64,000 nt of DNA from contig NC_014654.1 of the NCBI RefSeq assembly GCF_000166415.1, positions 744,001 through 808,000 on the forward strand, in the 5' to 3' direction. The notes beneath the pieces were generated by a model that saw only the letters and a list, made by a program, of their open reading frames with translations, made no database searches and had not been told where the DNA came from. Made by a program: the position numbers and the translations under genes. Within the stretch, counting starts at the first letter, position 1. Every line of letters starts with the position of its first letter. Positions 33,465-41,957 of this stretch are shown here, one piece after another. This DNA comes from Halanaerobium hydrogeniformans (GTDB lineage: Bacteria; Bacillota; Halanaerobiia; Halanaerobiales; Halanaerobiaceae).

Positions 33465-35003
33465 ATGAAGTATTTATTAGGAGTAGACATTGGGACATCT
33501 GGAGCTAGATCAGCCGTTTTAACTGAAGAGGGAGATTTTGTAAAGTCGGCTTATACAACCCATACTTACAATATCCCCAATCCTGGCTGGGCAGAGCAGG
33601 AAGCAGAAGTATATTGGGAAAGCTTTTGTGAAGTAGCAAAAGAAGCAGCAGAATGGATAGAGGAGCAGAATGGCGAATTAGCGGGCTTATCTATTAGTGG
33701 TTTAACACCTGATGTTTTACCAATCAACAAAAATGGTGAAGCGATTTATCCGGCGATTTTATGGTTGGACAGAAGAGGGACAGATGAAGATGAATGGATT
33801 AGAAAAAATATCGGTGAAGAAAAGGTATTTAAACTGAGTGCAAATACAGTAGATCCTTATTATGGTCTGGTAGAACTTCTCTGGCTTAAAAACAAAGAAC
33901 CTGAGATTTATAAAAAAGCATATAAGTTCTTAAATGTTAAAGATTATGTAGCATATAAGGTTACTGGAGAAATAACCATGGACTATACTCAGGCTGGATG
34001 TACAGGTATCGGCTTTGACATTAGAAATAAGAGATGGGATCCTGAAATGTTCAATAAATTAGGACTTGACATCGAAAAAATGCCGATGCTGGTTGAATGT
34101 GAGCAGGTAATAGGTCATACCCAGCCAGAAATTCAAGAAGCTACAGGATTAGAACCTGGTATCCCTGTTGTTGCAGGTGCTGGAGATGCAATGGCAAGCA
34201 TGATGGCTGCCGGAATAAGTGAAGTAGGAGAAAATGTTGTTGCTTTAGGTACCTCTGCAGTTTGGGGCTTTTTAGGAGAATCAGATGAATTTGCTAAAAA
34301 TATGCTGGTAACACCTGCAGTAGGCTATAAAGATATGTATTTAACCAGTGCAGCTCCTGCCTTTACAGGTGGTGTATTTAAGTGGATGAGAGATGAATTG
34401 ATGAAAGATGTAGAAGATGGTGCCTATGATACGATGAACGAAGAGGCAGCTAAGATTAATCCTGGTTCAGATGGTGTAATAACCCTTCCTTATTTTGCTG
34501 GAGAAAGATCACCTGTCTGGGATGCAAGAGCACGAGGAGTTGTTTTAGGACTTTCAACAGATCACAGCAGAGCTCAGCTATTTAGATCAGGTTTAGAAGC
34601 TGTAGCATTTGCCCTATTAGATAGTTTGAAATATATTAGAGCTTCAGGAACAGAAATCGGTGAAGATATGGTTGTAACCGGTGGTATGGCTAAAAGTAAG
34701 CTCTTACGTGAGATCTTAGCCAATGCTCTTAATATGAATGTAGTCTATATCGGTGGTAATGTTAGTGCAGAAGTAGGAGTTGCCTATATTGCCGGTAGAG
34801 GTGTAGGAATCTTCGATAGTTATGAAGTAGCTAAAGAAAAGCTAGAGGTTATTGATAGAATAGAGCCAGATCCAGAAATGAACGAAATCTATGAAGAATA
34901 CTACGAAAAAGTATATAAGAAGATGCACCCTGCTTTAAAAGAAATTTTTGCTGATAACTATGATATTAGAGCAAAAGTAGACAAAATCATGGAAAAAAAA
35001 TAA
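33465..35003 (+). CDS. FGGY kinase, xylulokinase-like
   Basis: ATP-dependent sugar kinase, 512 residues. MKYLLGVDIGTSGARSAVL is the phosphate loop, PGWAEQEAEVYW is the xylulokinase-like sugar-contact region, and GLSISGLTPDVLPIN, GAGDAMASMMAAG, YFAGERSPVWD and VVTGGMAKSKLLRE are later FGGY blocks. It likely makes ketose 1- or 5-phosphate for the adjacent aldolase or the pentose-phosphate genes. It is separate from the kinase at 17325 and only distantly similar. Confidence 0.9.
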   Translation: MKYLLGVDIGTSGARSAVLTEEGDFVKSAYTTHTYNIPNPGWAEQEAEVYWESFCEVAKEAAEWIEEQNGELAGLSISGLTPDVLPINKNGEAIYPAILWLDRRGTDEDEWIRKNIGEEKVFKLSANTVDPYYGLVELLWLKNKEPEIYKKAYKFLNVKDYVAYKVTGEITMDYTQAGCTGIGFDIRNKRWDPEMFNKLGLDIEKMPMLVECEQVIGHTQPEIQEATGLEPGIPVVAGAGDAMASMMAAGISEVGENVVALGTSAVWGFLGESDEFAKNMLVTPAVGYKDMYLTSAAPAFTGGVFKWMRDELMKDVEDGAYDTMNEEAAKINPGSDGVITLPYFAGERSPVWDARARGVVLGLSTDHSRAQLFRSGLEAVAFALLDSLKYIRASGTEIGEDMVVTGGMAKSKLLREILANALNMNVVYIGGNVSAEVGVAYIAGRGVGIFDSYEVAKEKLEVIDRIEPDPEMNEIYEEYYEKVYKKMHPALKEIFADNYDIRAKVDKIMEKK

Positions 35004-35017
35004 TTAAATAATCATAG

Positions 35018-35044
35018 CTTGGCCTCCTTTACGTATAATTAGGG
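35018..35044 (+). terminator. Weak intra-operon hairpin before aldolase
   Basis: GCCTCC pairs with GGGGGC across a 14-base loop in the 91-bp gap between kinase and aldolase. No strong T run. Confidence 0.4.
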
Positions 35045-35103
35045 GGCTGAGTTATTATTTTGCAATATTATCTCAGTGTTCATATTATAAGGAGTTGGTA
35101 ATT

Positions 35104-35967
35104 ATGTTAGCAAATTTAAATTATGTATTAGCAGATGCTCAAAAAAAAGGCTATGCAGTTCCTGCTTTTGACTGTGTAGAAGATTTTATGGTTAGGACAA
35201 TTTTAGAAACAGCGGAGGCCAAAAATTCTCCTGTAATTTTAATGTCATTAAGACATGATTTAGAAGAGGGAAAAGGTTTTGAATATATTTCTGGACTTAT
35301 CAATACAGTTGCTCCTGCTTATGATATTCCCATCGTTTATCATTTAGATCATGCTGAAGATTTTGATTTTATTAAAAAAGCAATAGATATGGGTTTTACC
35401 TCGGTTATGTATGATGGCTCTAAACTTCCTTTCGAAGAAAATGTTAAAAACACCAGACAAGTTGTGGAATATGCCCACAAAAGAGGTGTTTCAGTAGAGG
35501 CAGAATTGGGTCATGTTGGTGGAATGAACTTAGATGGAAGCAAAGAAGGAGACTCACAGCTTACAGAAGCTTCTGATGTTAAAAGATTTATTGAAGAAAC
35601 AAATGTAGATGCCCTTGCAATTTCAATTGGTACAGCTCATGGAGTATATGAAGCAGAACCTGTTTTAAATATAGAACGCCTAAAAGAAATTAGAGAAATT
35701 ACTGATGTACCACTAGTTTTACATGGGGGTTCCGGAACTCCTTTAGATCAAGTACAGGAGACAATAAAAAATGGTATTACAAAGATAAATATCTTCGCTG
35801 ACCTCAGAATAGCAATGTATAAAGGCCTGCTGGAAGCAGCAGAAAAAGCAGAGGCAGCAGATAGAGATGACCCAACCCCAGATGTATTATTTGCTCCAAT
35901 TAAAAACTCTTTAGGAAAAGTTGTTGGGAAAAAAATAGAGCAGCTTTATGCTAATGATAGAGTTTAA
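35104..35967 (+). CDS. Class II fructose/tagatose-bisphosphate aldolase family
   Basis: Zinc-dependent aldolase, 287 residues, forming dihydroxyacetone phosphate plus an aldehyde from a ketose phosphate. PAFDCVEDF is the N-terminal block, and the zinc/catalytic segment is YHLDHAEDFDFI. VEAELGHVGG, AISIGTAHGVY, LVLHGGSGTP and KINIFADLR follow in family order. ATG 35104 is used: AAGGAG lies 9 bases upstream, whereas TTG 35095 is too close. With SDR, kinase and SorE-like enzyme it suggests ketose-1-phosphate cleavage. Confidence 0.9.
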   Translation: MLANLNYVLADAQKKGYAVPAFDCVEDFMVRTILETAEAKNSPVILMSLRHDLEEGKGFEYISGLINTVAPAYDIPIVYHLDHAEDFDFIKKAIDMGFTSVMYDGSKLPFEENVKNTRQVVEYAHKRGVSVEAELGHVGGMNLDGSKEGDSQLTEASDVKRFIEETNVDALAISIGTAHGVYEAEPVLNIERLKEIREITDVPLVLHGGSGTPLDQVQETIKNGITKINIFADLRIAMYKGLLEAAEKAEAADRDDPTPDVLFAPIKNSLGKVVGKKIEQLYANDRV

Positions 35968-35999
35968 ATAAACTCACATTTGAATGGAGATGATAAATA

Positions 36000-37256
36000 G
36001 TGAAGAATAAAGCGCTTAGATTATATGGAAAAAAAGATTTGCGATTAGAAGAATTTGAAATGCCGGAAATAAAAGAAGATGAAATACTGGCTAAGGTAGT
36101 GACAAATAGTGTTTGTATGTCAACCTATAAAACTGCCCTTCAGGGTTCTGATCACAAAAGGGTACCTGATAATGTAGCAGAAAATCCTACTATTACCGGT
36201 CACGAATTTGCCGGAGAAATATTAGAAGTGGGTGAAAAATGGCAGGATCAGTTTTCAGCTGGACAAAAGTTTACCGTCCAACCAGCTTTAGAGTATCAGG
36301 GTAGTTCTTATGCAGCTGGTTATTCCTATCAATACTTTGGTGGAAACAGTCAATATGTAATTATTCCTCCAGAAGTAATGGAATTAGGTTATCTGCTTAA
36401 ATATGATGGGGAAAGCTATTTTGAAGCTTCTCTTGCCGAACCCGTTGCCTGTGTTATTGCAGGATATAAGACGGTTTATCACACTCATCCTAAGGATTAT
36501 GGTCATGATCATGGTATAGTCGAGGATGGTAAGATGGCCCTTTTTGGAGCAGCTGGACCTATGGGTTTAGCAGCTATAGATTATGCAGTTCATGCTGATA
36601 AAACCCCAGCATTGCTTGTGGTAACTGATGTTAACCAGGAAAGATTGGATAGAGCTAAAAGGATTTTCCCTAAAGAAGATGCAGCTCAAAATGGAGTTGA
36701 CCTGCATTTTGTAAATCCTAATGATTTAGATGATACTGTTGCTGAGCTGAAAGAGATGACAGGTGGAGATGGTTTTGATGATCTATTTGTCTATGCTCCG
36801 GTAAGAGAACTGGTAGAACAGGGAGATCAGCTACTTGCTCAAGATGGTTGTCTGCACTTTTTTGCCGGTCCGACAGATAAGAATTTTTCTGCAGAGGTTA
36901 ATTTCTATGATGTACATTATTCTGCAACTCATTTTACCGGTTCTTCTGGCAGTAATGACCGGGATATGAAAGATGCCCTAGAGCTATTTGCTAAAGGAAG
37001 ATTAAATCCAGCAAAAATGATAACCCATATCGGTGGCTTAGATAGTGCAGAAGGTGTTATCTTAAATTTACCTGATTTACCTGGAGCGAAAAAACTAATT
37101 TATACAGATATCGAAATGGAATTAACGGCACTTGAAGATTTGAGAGAAAAAGGAGAAGAAAATCCGCTTTTTATAGAGCTTGCTGAAATAGTAGAAAATA
37201 ATAATGGGCTCTGGTCTAAAGAAGCAGAAGATTTTTTATTGAAAAACTTTAGTTAA
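36000..37256 (+). CDS. Zinc-type alcohol dehydrogenase, SorE-like sugar-phosphate reductase
   Basis: Medium-chain dehydrogenase of 418 residues, longer than typical ADH and resembling L-sorbose-1-phosphate reductase. Features: NSVCMSTYKTALQGSDHKR, the GHEFAGEILEVGEKW catalytic block, a long NGS-rich insert, LAEPVACVIAGY, and the nucleotide loop FGAAGPMGLAA. Starts at GTG 36000 after GGAGATG. It probably reduces or oxidises a ketose/polyol phosphate of the same pathway. Followed by a bidirectional terminator shared with the DeoR gene. Confidence 0.82.
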   Translation: MKNKALRLYGKKDLRLEEFEMPEIKEDEILAKVVTNSVCMSTYKTALQGSDHKRVPDNVAENPTITGHEFAGEILEVGEKWQDQFSAGQKFTVQPALEYQGSSYAAGYSYQYFGGNSQYVIIPPEVMELGYLLKYDGESYFEASLAEPVACVIAGYKTVYHTHPKDYGHDHGIVEDGKMALFGAAGPMGLAAIDYAVHADKTPALLVVTDVNQERLDRAKRIFPKEDAAQNGVDLHFVNPNDLDDTVAELKEMTGGDGFDDLFVYAPVRELVEQGDQLLAQDGCLHFFAGPTDKNFSAEVNFYDVHYSATHFTGSSGSNDRDMKDALELFAKGRLNPAKMITHIGGLDSAEGVILNLPDLPGAKKLIYTDIEMELTALEDLREKGEENPLFIELAEIVENNNGLWSKEAEDFLLKNFS

Positions 37257-37265
37257 CAATAATAA

Positions 37266-37294
37266 AACCCCGCAGTTTAAAAGCTGTGGGGTTA
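37266..37294. terminator. Bidirectional terminator
   Basis: AACCCCGCAG pairs with CTGTGGGGTT between convergent genes; A-rich flanks give T runs on both strands. Confidence 0.8.
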
Positions 37295-37306
37295 AATTCA
37301 AAACTA

Positions 37307-38077
37307 TTATTCTCCAACTTCTATATTGATTCCTGACTTACGGATCCTTTCTACTTCTTTAGGATCTACATTGGAGTCAGTTATTAAAACATCTATATCC
37401 TTTGTTCTGGCAAATTGGGCTGCAGAAGTATGACCGATCTTAGTATGATCAACTAAAGCAATTAATTTATCTGCTTTAGCAACCATTCGCTTTTTTAGTT
37501 CAACCTCATAAAAGTTGAAATCTGTCAGGCCGTTTTCTACATTAAAGCCGTGGGAAGAAGTAATCATTATATCTGCCGAAAGATTATCTATCATACAGCC
37601 ACCAATTAATCCTTCAACAGAACCTGATTTAGGCCGAACAATACCACCTAACAATATAACATTGAAATCTTCTTCGTTCTTTACTTCTAAAGCAGTATAG
37701 ATGCCATTTGTAATCACGGTTAATTTCTGACAGTTTGATAAATAAGGGAGCAGATATAAGATAGTTGAGCTTGCATCAAGGATAATGGTCTGACCATCTT
37801 TAATATACTCTTTGGCTTTTTTACCGATCGATTTTTTTTCTTCAACATTTTTTTCGCTTCTTTTGTGGAAGCTTCTAAAACTGCTTTTATCATCCTGCTT
37901 GGGTAAAACAGCTCCACCATGGATTCTTTCTATCAGGCCTTTTTCTTCTAACTGAGCAAGGTCATTTCTGATTGTTGCTCCGGAGACATTTAACTCTTCT
38001 TCAAGCTCCTGAGTAGAAATCTGTTTATGAGTTTTTAAAAGCTCTAGTATTTTGTTTTTTCTAGTATGTGATAGCAT
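37307..38077 (-). CDS. DeoR-family sugar regulator (second copy type)
   Basis: 256-residue repressor: helix-turn-helix with ISTQELEEELNVSGATIRND, then IERIHGGAVLP, and a sensor domain with DGQTIILDASSTILYLL and VILLGGIVRPKSGSVEG. It lies between the SorE-like gene (convergent) and araM (divergent). Its own promoter spacer is made of two tandem 10-bp repeats, suggesting autorepression. Likely targets are the flanking sugar operons. Only loosely similar to the DeoR protein at 24675. Confidence 0.9.
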   Translation of the reverse strand: MLSHTRKNKILELLKTHKQISTQELEEELNVSGATIRNDLAQLEEKGLIERIHGGAVLPKQDDKSSFRSFHKRSEKNVEEKKSIGKKAKEYIKDGQTIILDASSTILYLLPYLSNCQKLTVITNGIYTALEVKNEEDFNVILLGGIVRPKSGSVEGLIGGCMIDNLSADIMITSSHGFNVENGLTDFNFYEVELKKRMVAKADKLIALVDHTKIGHTSAAQFARTKDIDVLITDSNVDPKEVERIRKSGINIEVGE

Positions 38078-38137
38078 TGTTCAAAGTCCCCCCATTTATA
38101 TAATAATAATTCTTGTTCTTATACTTCATTTATTATA

Positions 38138-38166
38138 ATTGTATTTTATTTGATTTTATTTGTCAA
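38138..38166 (-). promoter_or_regulatory. deoR promoter with tandem 10-bp operator-like repeats
   Basis: Minus strand TTGACA (38166-38161), 17-base spacer, TACAAT (38143-38138). The spacer is almost exactly two copies of ATTTTATTTG (plus strand 38143-38152 and 38153-38162). Confidence 0.75.
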
Positions 38167-38278
38167 GAATTCCTTTGCAATTCAAGAGCAAATAAGCATT
38201 ATTAAACAAAAAAATAAGATTAAATAAAAAAATATTAAAAATAAATAAAAAATAATAAAAATAAATAACAAAAAGTGC

Positions 38279-38307
38279 TTGTTTTTAGTTTTATTTTATG
38301 GTATTAT
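38279..38307 (+). promoter_or_regulatory. araM operon promoter
   Basis: TTGTTT, 17-base spacer ending ATGG, TATTAT, then TTAATTAAGAAA. Shares GGTATTAT-N-TAATTAAGAAA with the rpiB promoter. Confidence 0.75.
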
Positions 38308-38415
38308 TTAATTAAGAAAATCATATTTATATTGTTATTTCAAAATTGCTGAAGATGGAAATTATAGACAACTTGACAAATAAGGGTAAAGACATAACAT
38401 GAGGAGGAAAAAATT

Positions 38416-39741
38416 ATGGATTTAAAAGAAATTTCAGCTAAAGAATGTTCTTGTGGAAGGGTACACCAGGTTCCAATTAAAGAAGTCTTGATTGAAGAAA
38501 ATGCTGTAAATAAGGCTCCCCATTTGTTAGAAAAAGTAACAGATTTCAAAAAGATTTATTTAGTAGATGATAAAAATACCAAAGAAGCTGCTGGTAATGA
38601 ACTCAAAATGACTCTAGAAGAAGCGGGTTTTGAAGTAGTAGAAATAATGCTTAAAGAAAAAGAAGGGGATGACCACCTGGTACCAGATCCAGATGCAGTT
38701 TTTGGGGTGTTAGCAGGGGTAGAAGCTGATGGTTATATTTTAGCCTGTGGTTCTGGTAGTTTAAATGATTTAACTGCTTATGCAGCCCATAAGATGAATA
38801 AACCTTATTCAATTTATGCTACTGCACCCTCGATGGATGGTTATGCATCTTCAATTGCTTCTATTACTGTTGATGGAGTTAAGAAGTCATATGATATTAC
38901 ACCACCTGAATTAATTATTGGAGATTTAAATGTACTTGCAGAATCACCATGGAAATTGATCCAGTCAGGCCTGGGAGATCTACTTGGTAAGGTTACTTCA
39001 TTATTAGGCTGGAAAATGCAGAACTTTTTATTGGATCCCTATTTTTGTCAGGAAGCTTATGATTTAGTTGAAAATGTTTTAGATGATTTAATGGATAATT
39101 ATGAAAGTATTATAGAAAGAGATATAGAGGGAGTAGATTCTTTAACCAAAGGTTTAATCTATTCCGGTATAGCAATGATGATGGTCGGTAATTCCAGACC
39201 TGCCTCTGCGGGCGAACACCAGATTTCACACTTTTTTGATATGTATTCAGGAATCTTTAAAGAGCCTGTTCCAACCCATGGAATCAAAGTTGGGGTTGCA
39301 AGTGTTATCACAAGTGATTTATACTTAAGGTTGTTAGAGCAAGATTTTTCAGAATTAGAGCTTAATCATGACCGTCTGGCAAGAGAAAAAGCTATCAAAG
39401 AAATTTATTTAGAAAAAGCTCCTAAAATTCTAAGCCTTTTAGATGAGAGATGGGAAAGAGAAAAAATCTCAAAAGAAAGACTTTTAGATAAAGAGGCTGA
39501 AATTAAGGCAGCAATTAAAGAATATCAAAGAAACCTCAAACAGGTTGAAGGTATTTTAGATGATTTCGAATTTTTTGCCAGAGAAGATGTAAAGAATTTA
39601 AACAGGGATTGGTTGAGAAAAGCCGTAAATTATGGTTTTGAAATTAGAAGTCGTTATTCCATCTTAACCCTATTATCACAGGTAGGACTCTTAGCAGAAT
39701 GGGGAGAAGATGCGGTACAAAAACTTGAAGCAAAACTTTAA
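38416..39741 (+). CDS. araM: sn-Glycerol-1-phosphate dehydrogenase (AraM/EgsA family)
   Basis: NAD(P)-dependent enzyme converting dihydroxyacetone phosphate to sn-glycerol 1-phosphate, 441 residues. NAD loop ACGSGSLNDLTAY, then YATAPSMDGYAS. Metal ligands are expected in GLGDLLGK, AGEHQISHFF and THGIKVG. The next gene is an AraL/NagD-type phosphatase, as in the B. subtilis ara operon. Together they could make glycerol from DHAP. The unusual stereochemistry (sn-1) is known in archaeal lipids and in B. subtilis heptaprenylglyceryl phosphate. Which product is made here is unknown. Confidence 0.9.
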   Translation: MDLKEISAKECSCGRVHQVPIKEVLIEENAVNKAPHLLEKVTDFKKIYLVDDKNTKEAAGNELKMTLEEAGFEVVEIMLKEKEGDDHLVPDPDAVFGVLAGVEADGYILACGSGSLNDLTAYAAHKMNKPYSIYATAPSMDGYASSIASITVDGVKKSYDITPPELIIGDLNVLAESPWKLIQSGLGDLLGKVTSLLGWKMQNFLLDPYFCQEAYDLVENVLDDLMDNYESIIERDIEGVDSLTKGLIYSGIAMMMVGNSRPASAGEHQISHFFDMYSGIFKEPVPTHGIKVGVASVITSDLYLRLLEQDFSELELNHDRLAREKAIKEIYLEKAPKILSLLDERWEREKISKERLLDKEAEIKAAIKEYQRNLKQVEGILDDFEFFAREDVKNLNRDWLRKAVNYGFEIRSRYSILTLLSQVGLLAEWGEDAVQKLEAKL

Positions 39742-39784
39742 GAATCTTAAGTTCTAAGAATTTAATTACAAAGGAATGGTTTAA

Positions 39785-40585
39785 ATGACAAAGCTTAAAG
39801 AAATAGAATGTTATTTACTTGATATGGATGGGACTATCTATTTAAGTGATCAGCTGATTGATAAGGCCAAAGAATTTGTTGAGACCCTGGAAGAAAAGAA
39901 CAAGGATTATGTGTTTTTCACCAATAATTCTGCTAAAAACAGTCAGGATTATCAACAAAAACTGGAGAGACTTGGTCTTTCAATACCCTTAGAAAGAATT
40001 ATTAATTCTGGAGAGGTTACTGCCGATTATATCAGAAGCAAAAAAGAAGGTGCAAAGGTATATCCGCTCGGAACACCTTCATTTGAAAAAGAACTGGAAG
40101 ATGCCGGTTTAGAGGTAGTTAAAGAAAAAGAGGCAGGAATAGACTTTGTAGCTTTGGCTTTTGATACAACTTTAAGCTATCAGAAACTCTGGGATGCCCA
40201 TGATTTAATTTTAGCTGGAGTAGAGTATGTAGCAGCAAATCCAGATTATGTTTGTCCTTTAAAAGATGGTAAAACGATGCCGGATTGTGGCTCAATGATC
40301 AGTCTTTTAGAAACTTCAACCGGTAAAAGTCCACTGGTTATAGGTAAACCAAATAGTTTGATGATAGATTATGTAGCTAAAAATTTAGGGATCAAAAAAG
40401 ATAACCTGGCCATGGTTGGAGATAGATTATATACAGATATTCAGATGGCTATAGATGCTGATATTACAAGCATCTTGGTTTTAAGTGGAGAAACCGATAG
40501 GGAAATGTTAGCAGAAGCTCCTCAAGATCCGGACTTTGTTTTTGAATCAGTTGCAGAAATAAAAAGCGAATTAGAAAAGCTCTAA
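39785..40585 (+). CDS. HAD-superfamily sugar-phosphatase (AraL/NagD type)
   Basis: Cytoplasmic phosphatase, 266 residues, HAD subfamily IIA. Nucleophile motif CYLLDMDGTIYLSD, motif II FFTNNSAKN, a C2 cap containing the Cys/Asp-rich NPDYVCPLKDG, Lys in VIGKPNS and metal motif AMVGDRLYTDI. Preceded by araM at 43 bases, so probably acts on glycerol 1-phosphate or another small phosphate (inference from AraL-AraM pairing). Followed by a terminator. Confidence 0.88.
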   Translation: MTKLKEIECYLLDMDGTIYLSDQLIDKAKEFVETLEEKNKDYVFFTNNSAKNSQDYQQKLERLGLSIPLERIINSGEVTADYIRSKKEGAKVYPLGTPSFEKELEDAGLEVVKEKEAGIDFVALAFDTTLSYQKLWDAHDLILAGVEYVAANPDYVCPLKDGKTMPDCGSMISLLETSTGKSPLVIGKPNSLMIDYVAKNLGIKKDNLAMVGDRLYTDIQMAIDADITSILVLSGETDREMLAEAPQDPDFVFESVAEIKSELEKL

Positions 40586-40634
40586 AGAAAAAACTTAAAG
40601 CTTTTAAATAGATTATAATATCTTTATAAATTAA

Positions 40635-40675
40635 AAGAGAGCTGAAACTAAGCTGAAGTTTCGGTTCTCTTTTTA
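40635..40675 (+). terminator. Terminator after araM-phosphatase
   Basis: AAAGAGAGCTGAAACT pairs with AGTTTCGGTTCTCTTT, followed by a short T run. Confidence 0.8.
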
Positions 40676-40769
40676 AGAAATTAAATTAACTGAATTATTT
40701 AAATATTTCAAAATAAATGATAAGATAAAAGAGAGATAGTATTTTTATATTTAAAGGAGGGCTTAGAAA

Positions 40770-41768
40770 ATGAAAATTTATAATGATCCAGAAAAGGTTG
40801 CAGGTGAAGCAGTAGAAGGTTTTTTAAGAGCACACAGGAATAATTACAAAAGAATCGGTGATTATAATGCTGTGGCAAGAAAAGAAACCCCTATTGATGA
40901 CAAAGTAGCTGTTTTAATTGGTGGAGGTGCAGGTCATGAGCCGGTATTTTTAGAATTTATTGGTCCAGGACTGGCAGATGTTTCGGTTAATGGAGATATT
41001 TTTACCTCACCTGATCCAAATATGATTTATGAAGCTACTAAAGCCGTTGATAGTGGTAAAGGTGTGCTTTATCTTTATGGTAATTATGCTGGAGATAATA
41101 TGAATTTTGATATGGCTGCAGAAATGGCAGAAGCAGATGGAATAGCTGTAGAAACTGTTCGAGTTTGGGATGATGTAGCTTCCGGCCCACCAGAAGAAAA
41201 GAGCAAAAGACGTGGAATTGCTGGCGACTTATTTTTAATCAAAATTGCAGGAGCAATTGCCGATACAGGGGCAGATTTAGCAGAGGTAAAATCAGTTGTA
41301 GAAGCAGCCCGGGCAAATACAAGAAGTTTAGGAGTTGCTTTCTCAGCAGCAACCCTGCCGACGGAAAAAGAACCGATGTTTGAAATGGCAGACGATGAAA
41401 TGGAGATTGGAATGGGTCTTCATGGTGAACAGGGTATAAAAAGGACAAAAATAAAACCAGCTGCCGAACTGGTAGAGATGATGACAGAAAAATTGTTGAA
41501 TGATGATTTAGAATTAGATGCCGGAGATGAAATAGCAGTTCTAATCAATGATCTGGGAGCTATGACCAGAGAAGAGTTATTACTGGTATACAAGGAATTA
41601 GATGACATTCTAGCTGCAAAAGAGATTAAAGTTCATGATGTAGTTATGGGCGGATATTGTACAAGCCTTGATATGGCAGGTTTTTCTATCAGCTTCTTTA
41701 AATTAAATGATCAGCTAAAATCTCTTTATGACAGTAGTGCAGAATCTCCAGGTTTTAAAAAGCTTTAA
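40770..41768 (+). CDS. dhaK: Dihydroxyacetone kinase subunit DhaK, without DhaL
   Basis: Substrate-binding subunit of PTS-dependent dihydroxyacetone kinase, 332 residues. VLIGGGAGHEPVFLEFIGPG and NGDIFTSPDP form the substrate pocket. The His that binds DHA covalently is expected in GMGLHGEQGI. DhaK needs DhaL (ADP-carrying) and DhaM for catalysis, but neither is here: a terminator follows directly. It may use subunits encoded elsewhere, act as a DhaQ-like sensor, or belong to the newer tetrose kinases. Its place after DHAP-linked genes supports triose metabolism. Confidence 0.9.
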   Translation: MKIYNDPEKVAGEAVEGFLRAHRNNYKRIGDYNAVARKETPIDDKVAVLIGGGAGHEPVFLEFIGPGLADVSVNGDIFTSPDPNMIYEATKAVDSGKGVLYLYGNYAGDNMNFDMAAEMAEADGIAVETVRVWDDVASGPPEEKSKRRGIAGDLFLIKIAGAIADTGADLAEVKSVVEAARANTRSLGVAFSAATLPTEKEPMFEMADDEMEIGMGLHGEQGIKRTKIKPAAELVEMMTEKLLNDDLELDAGDEIAVLINDLGAMTREELLLVYKELDDILAAKEIKVHDVVMGGYCTSLDMAGFSISFFKLNDQLKSLYDSSAESPGFKKL

Positions 41769-41795
41769 CTTTTAGAAAAAGTATAGTTATAGATG

Positions 41796-41828
41796 ATCAG
41801 CCCTCTTTAATTAGGGGGCTTTTTTTCT
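41796..41828 (+). terminator. Terminator after dhaK
   Basis: AGCCCTCTTTAATTAGGGGGCT hairpin (about 7 bp) followed by a long T run. Confidence 0.85.
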
Positions 41829-41957
41829 GCAAAAAATTGCAGTTTATGTGTTTTTTTGACCACCTTTAAATTTCAAAAAATATCTTTTAAAAAAACTTTT
41901 AATAAAGCAAAATATCTGATATGATAAAAACGAAAATAGAAAAAGGAGGTCAATCTA

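Larger units (their letters stand above)
38078..38415. other. 338-bp divergent regulatory region (deoR/araM)
   Basis: No gene. Holds the deoR promoter on the minus strand, an extremely A/T-rich middle with repeated AAATAAAAA words and the araM promoter on the plus strand, then a leader of about 100 bases. Confidence 0.8.

Noticed and set aside
38190-38270. Simple-sequence repeat or origin-like AT block
   Set aside because: Very A-rich with repeated AAATAAAAA words but no DnaA boxes or regular unit; treated as promoter upstream sequence.
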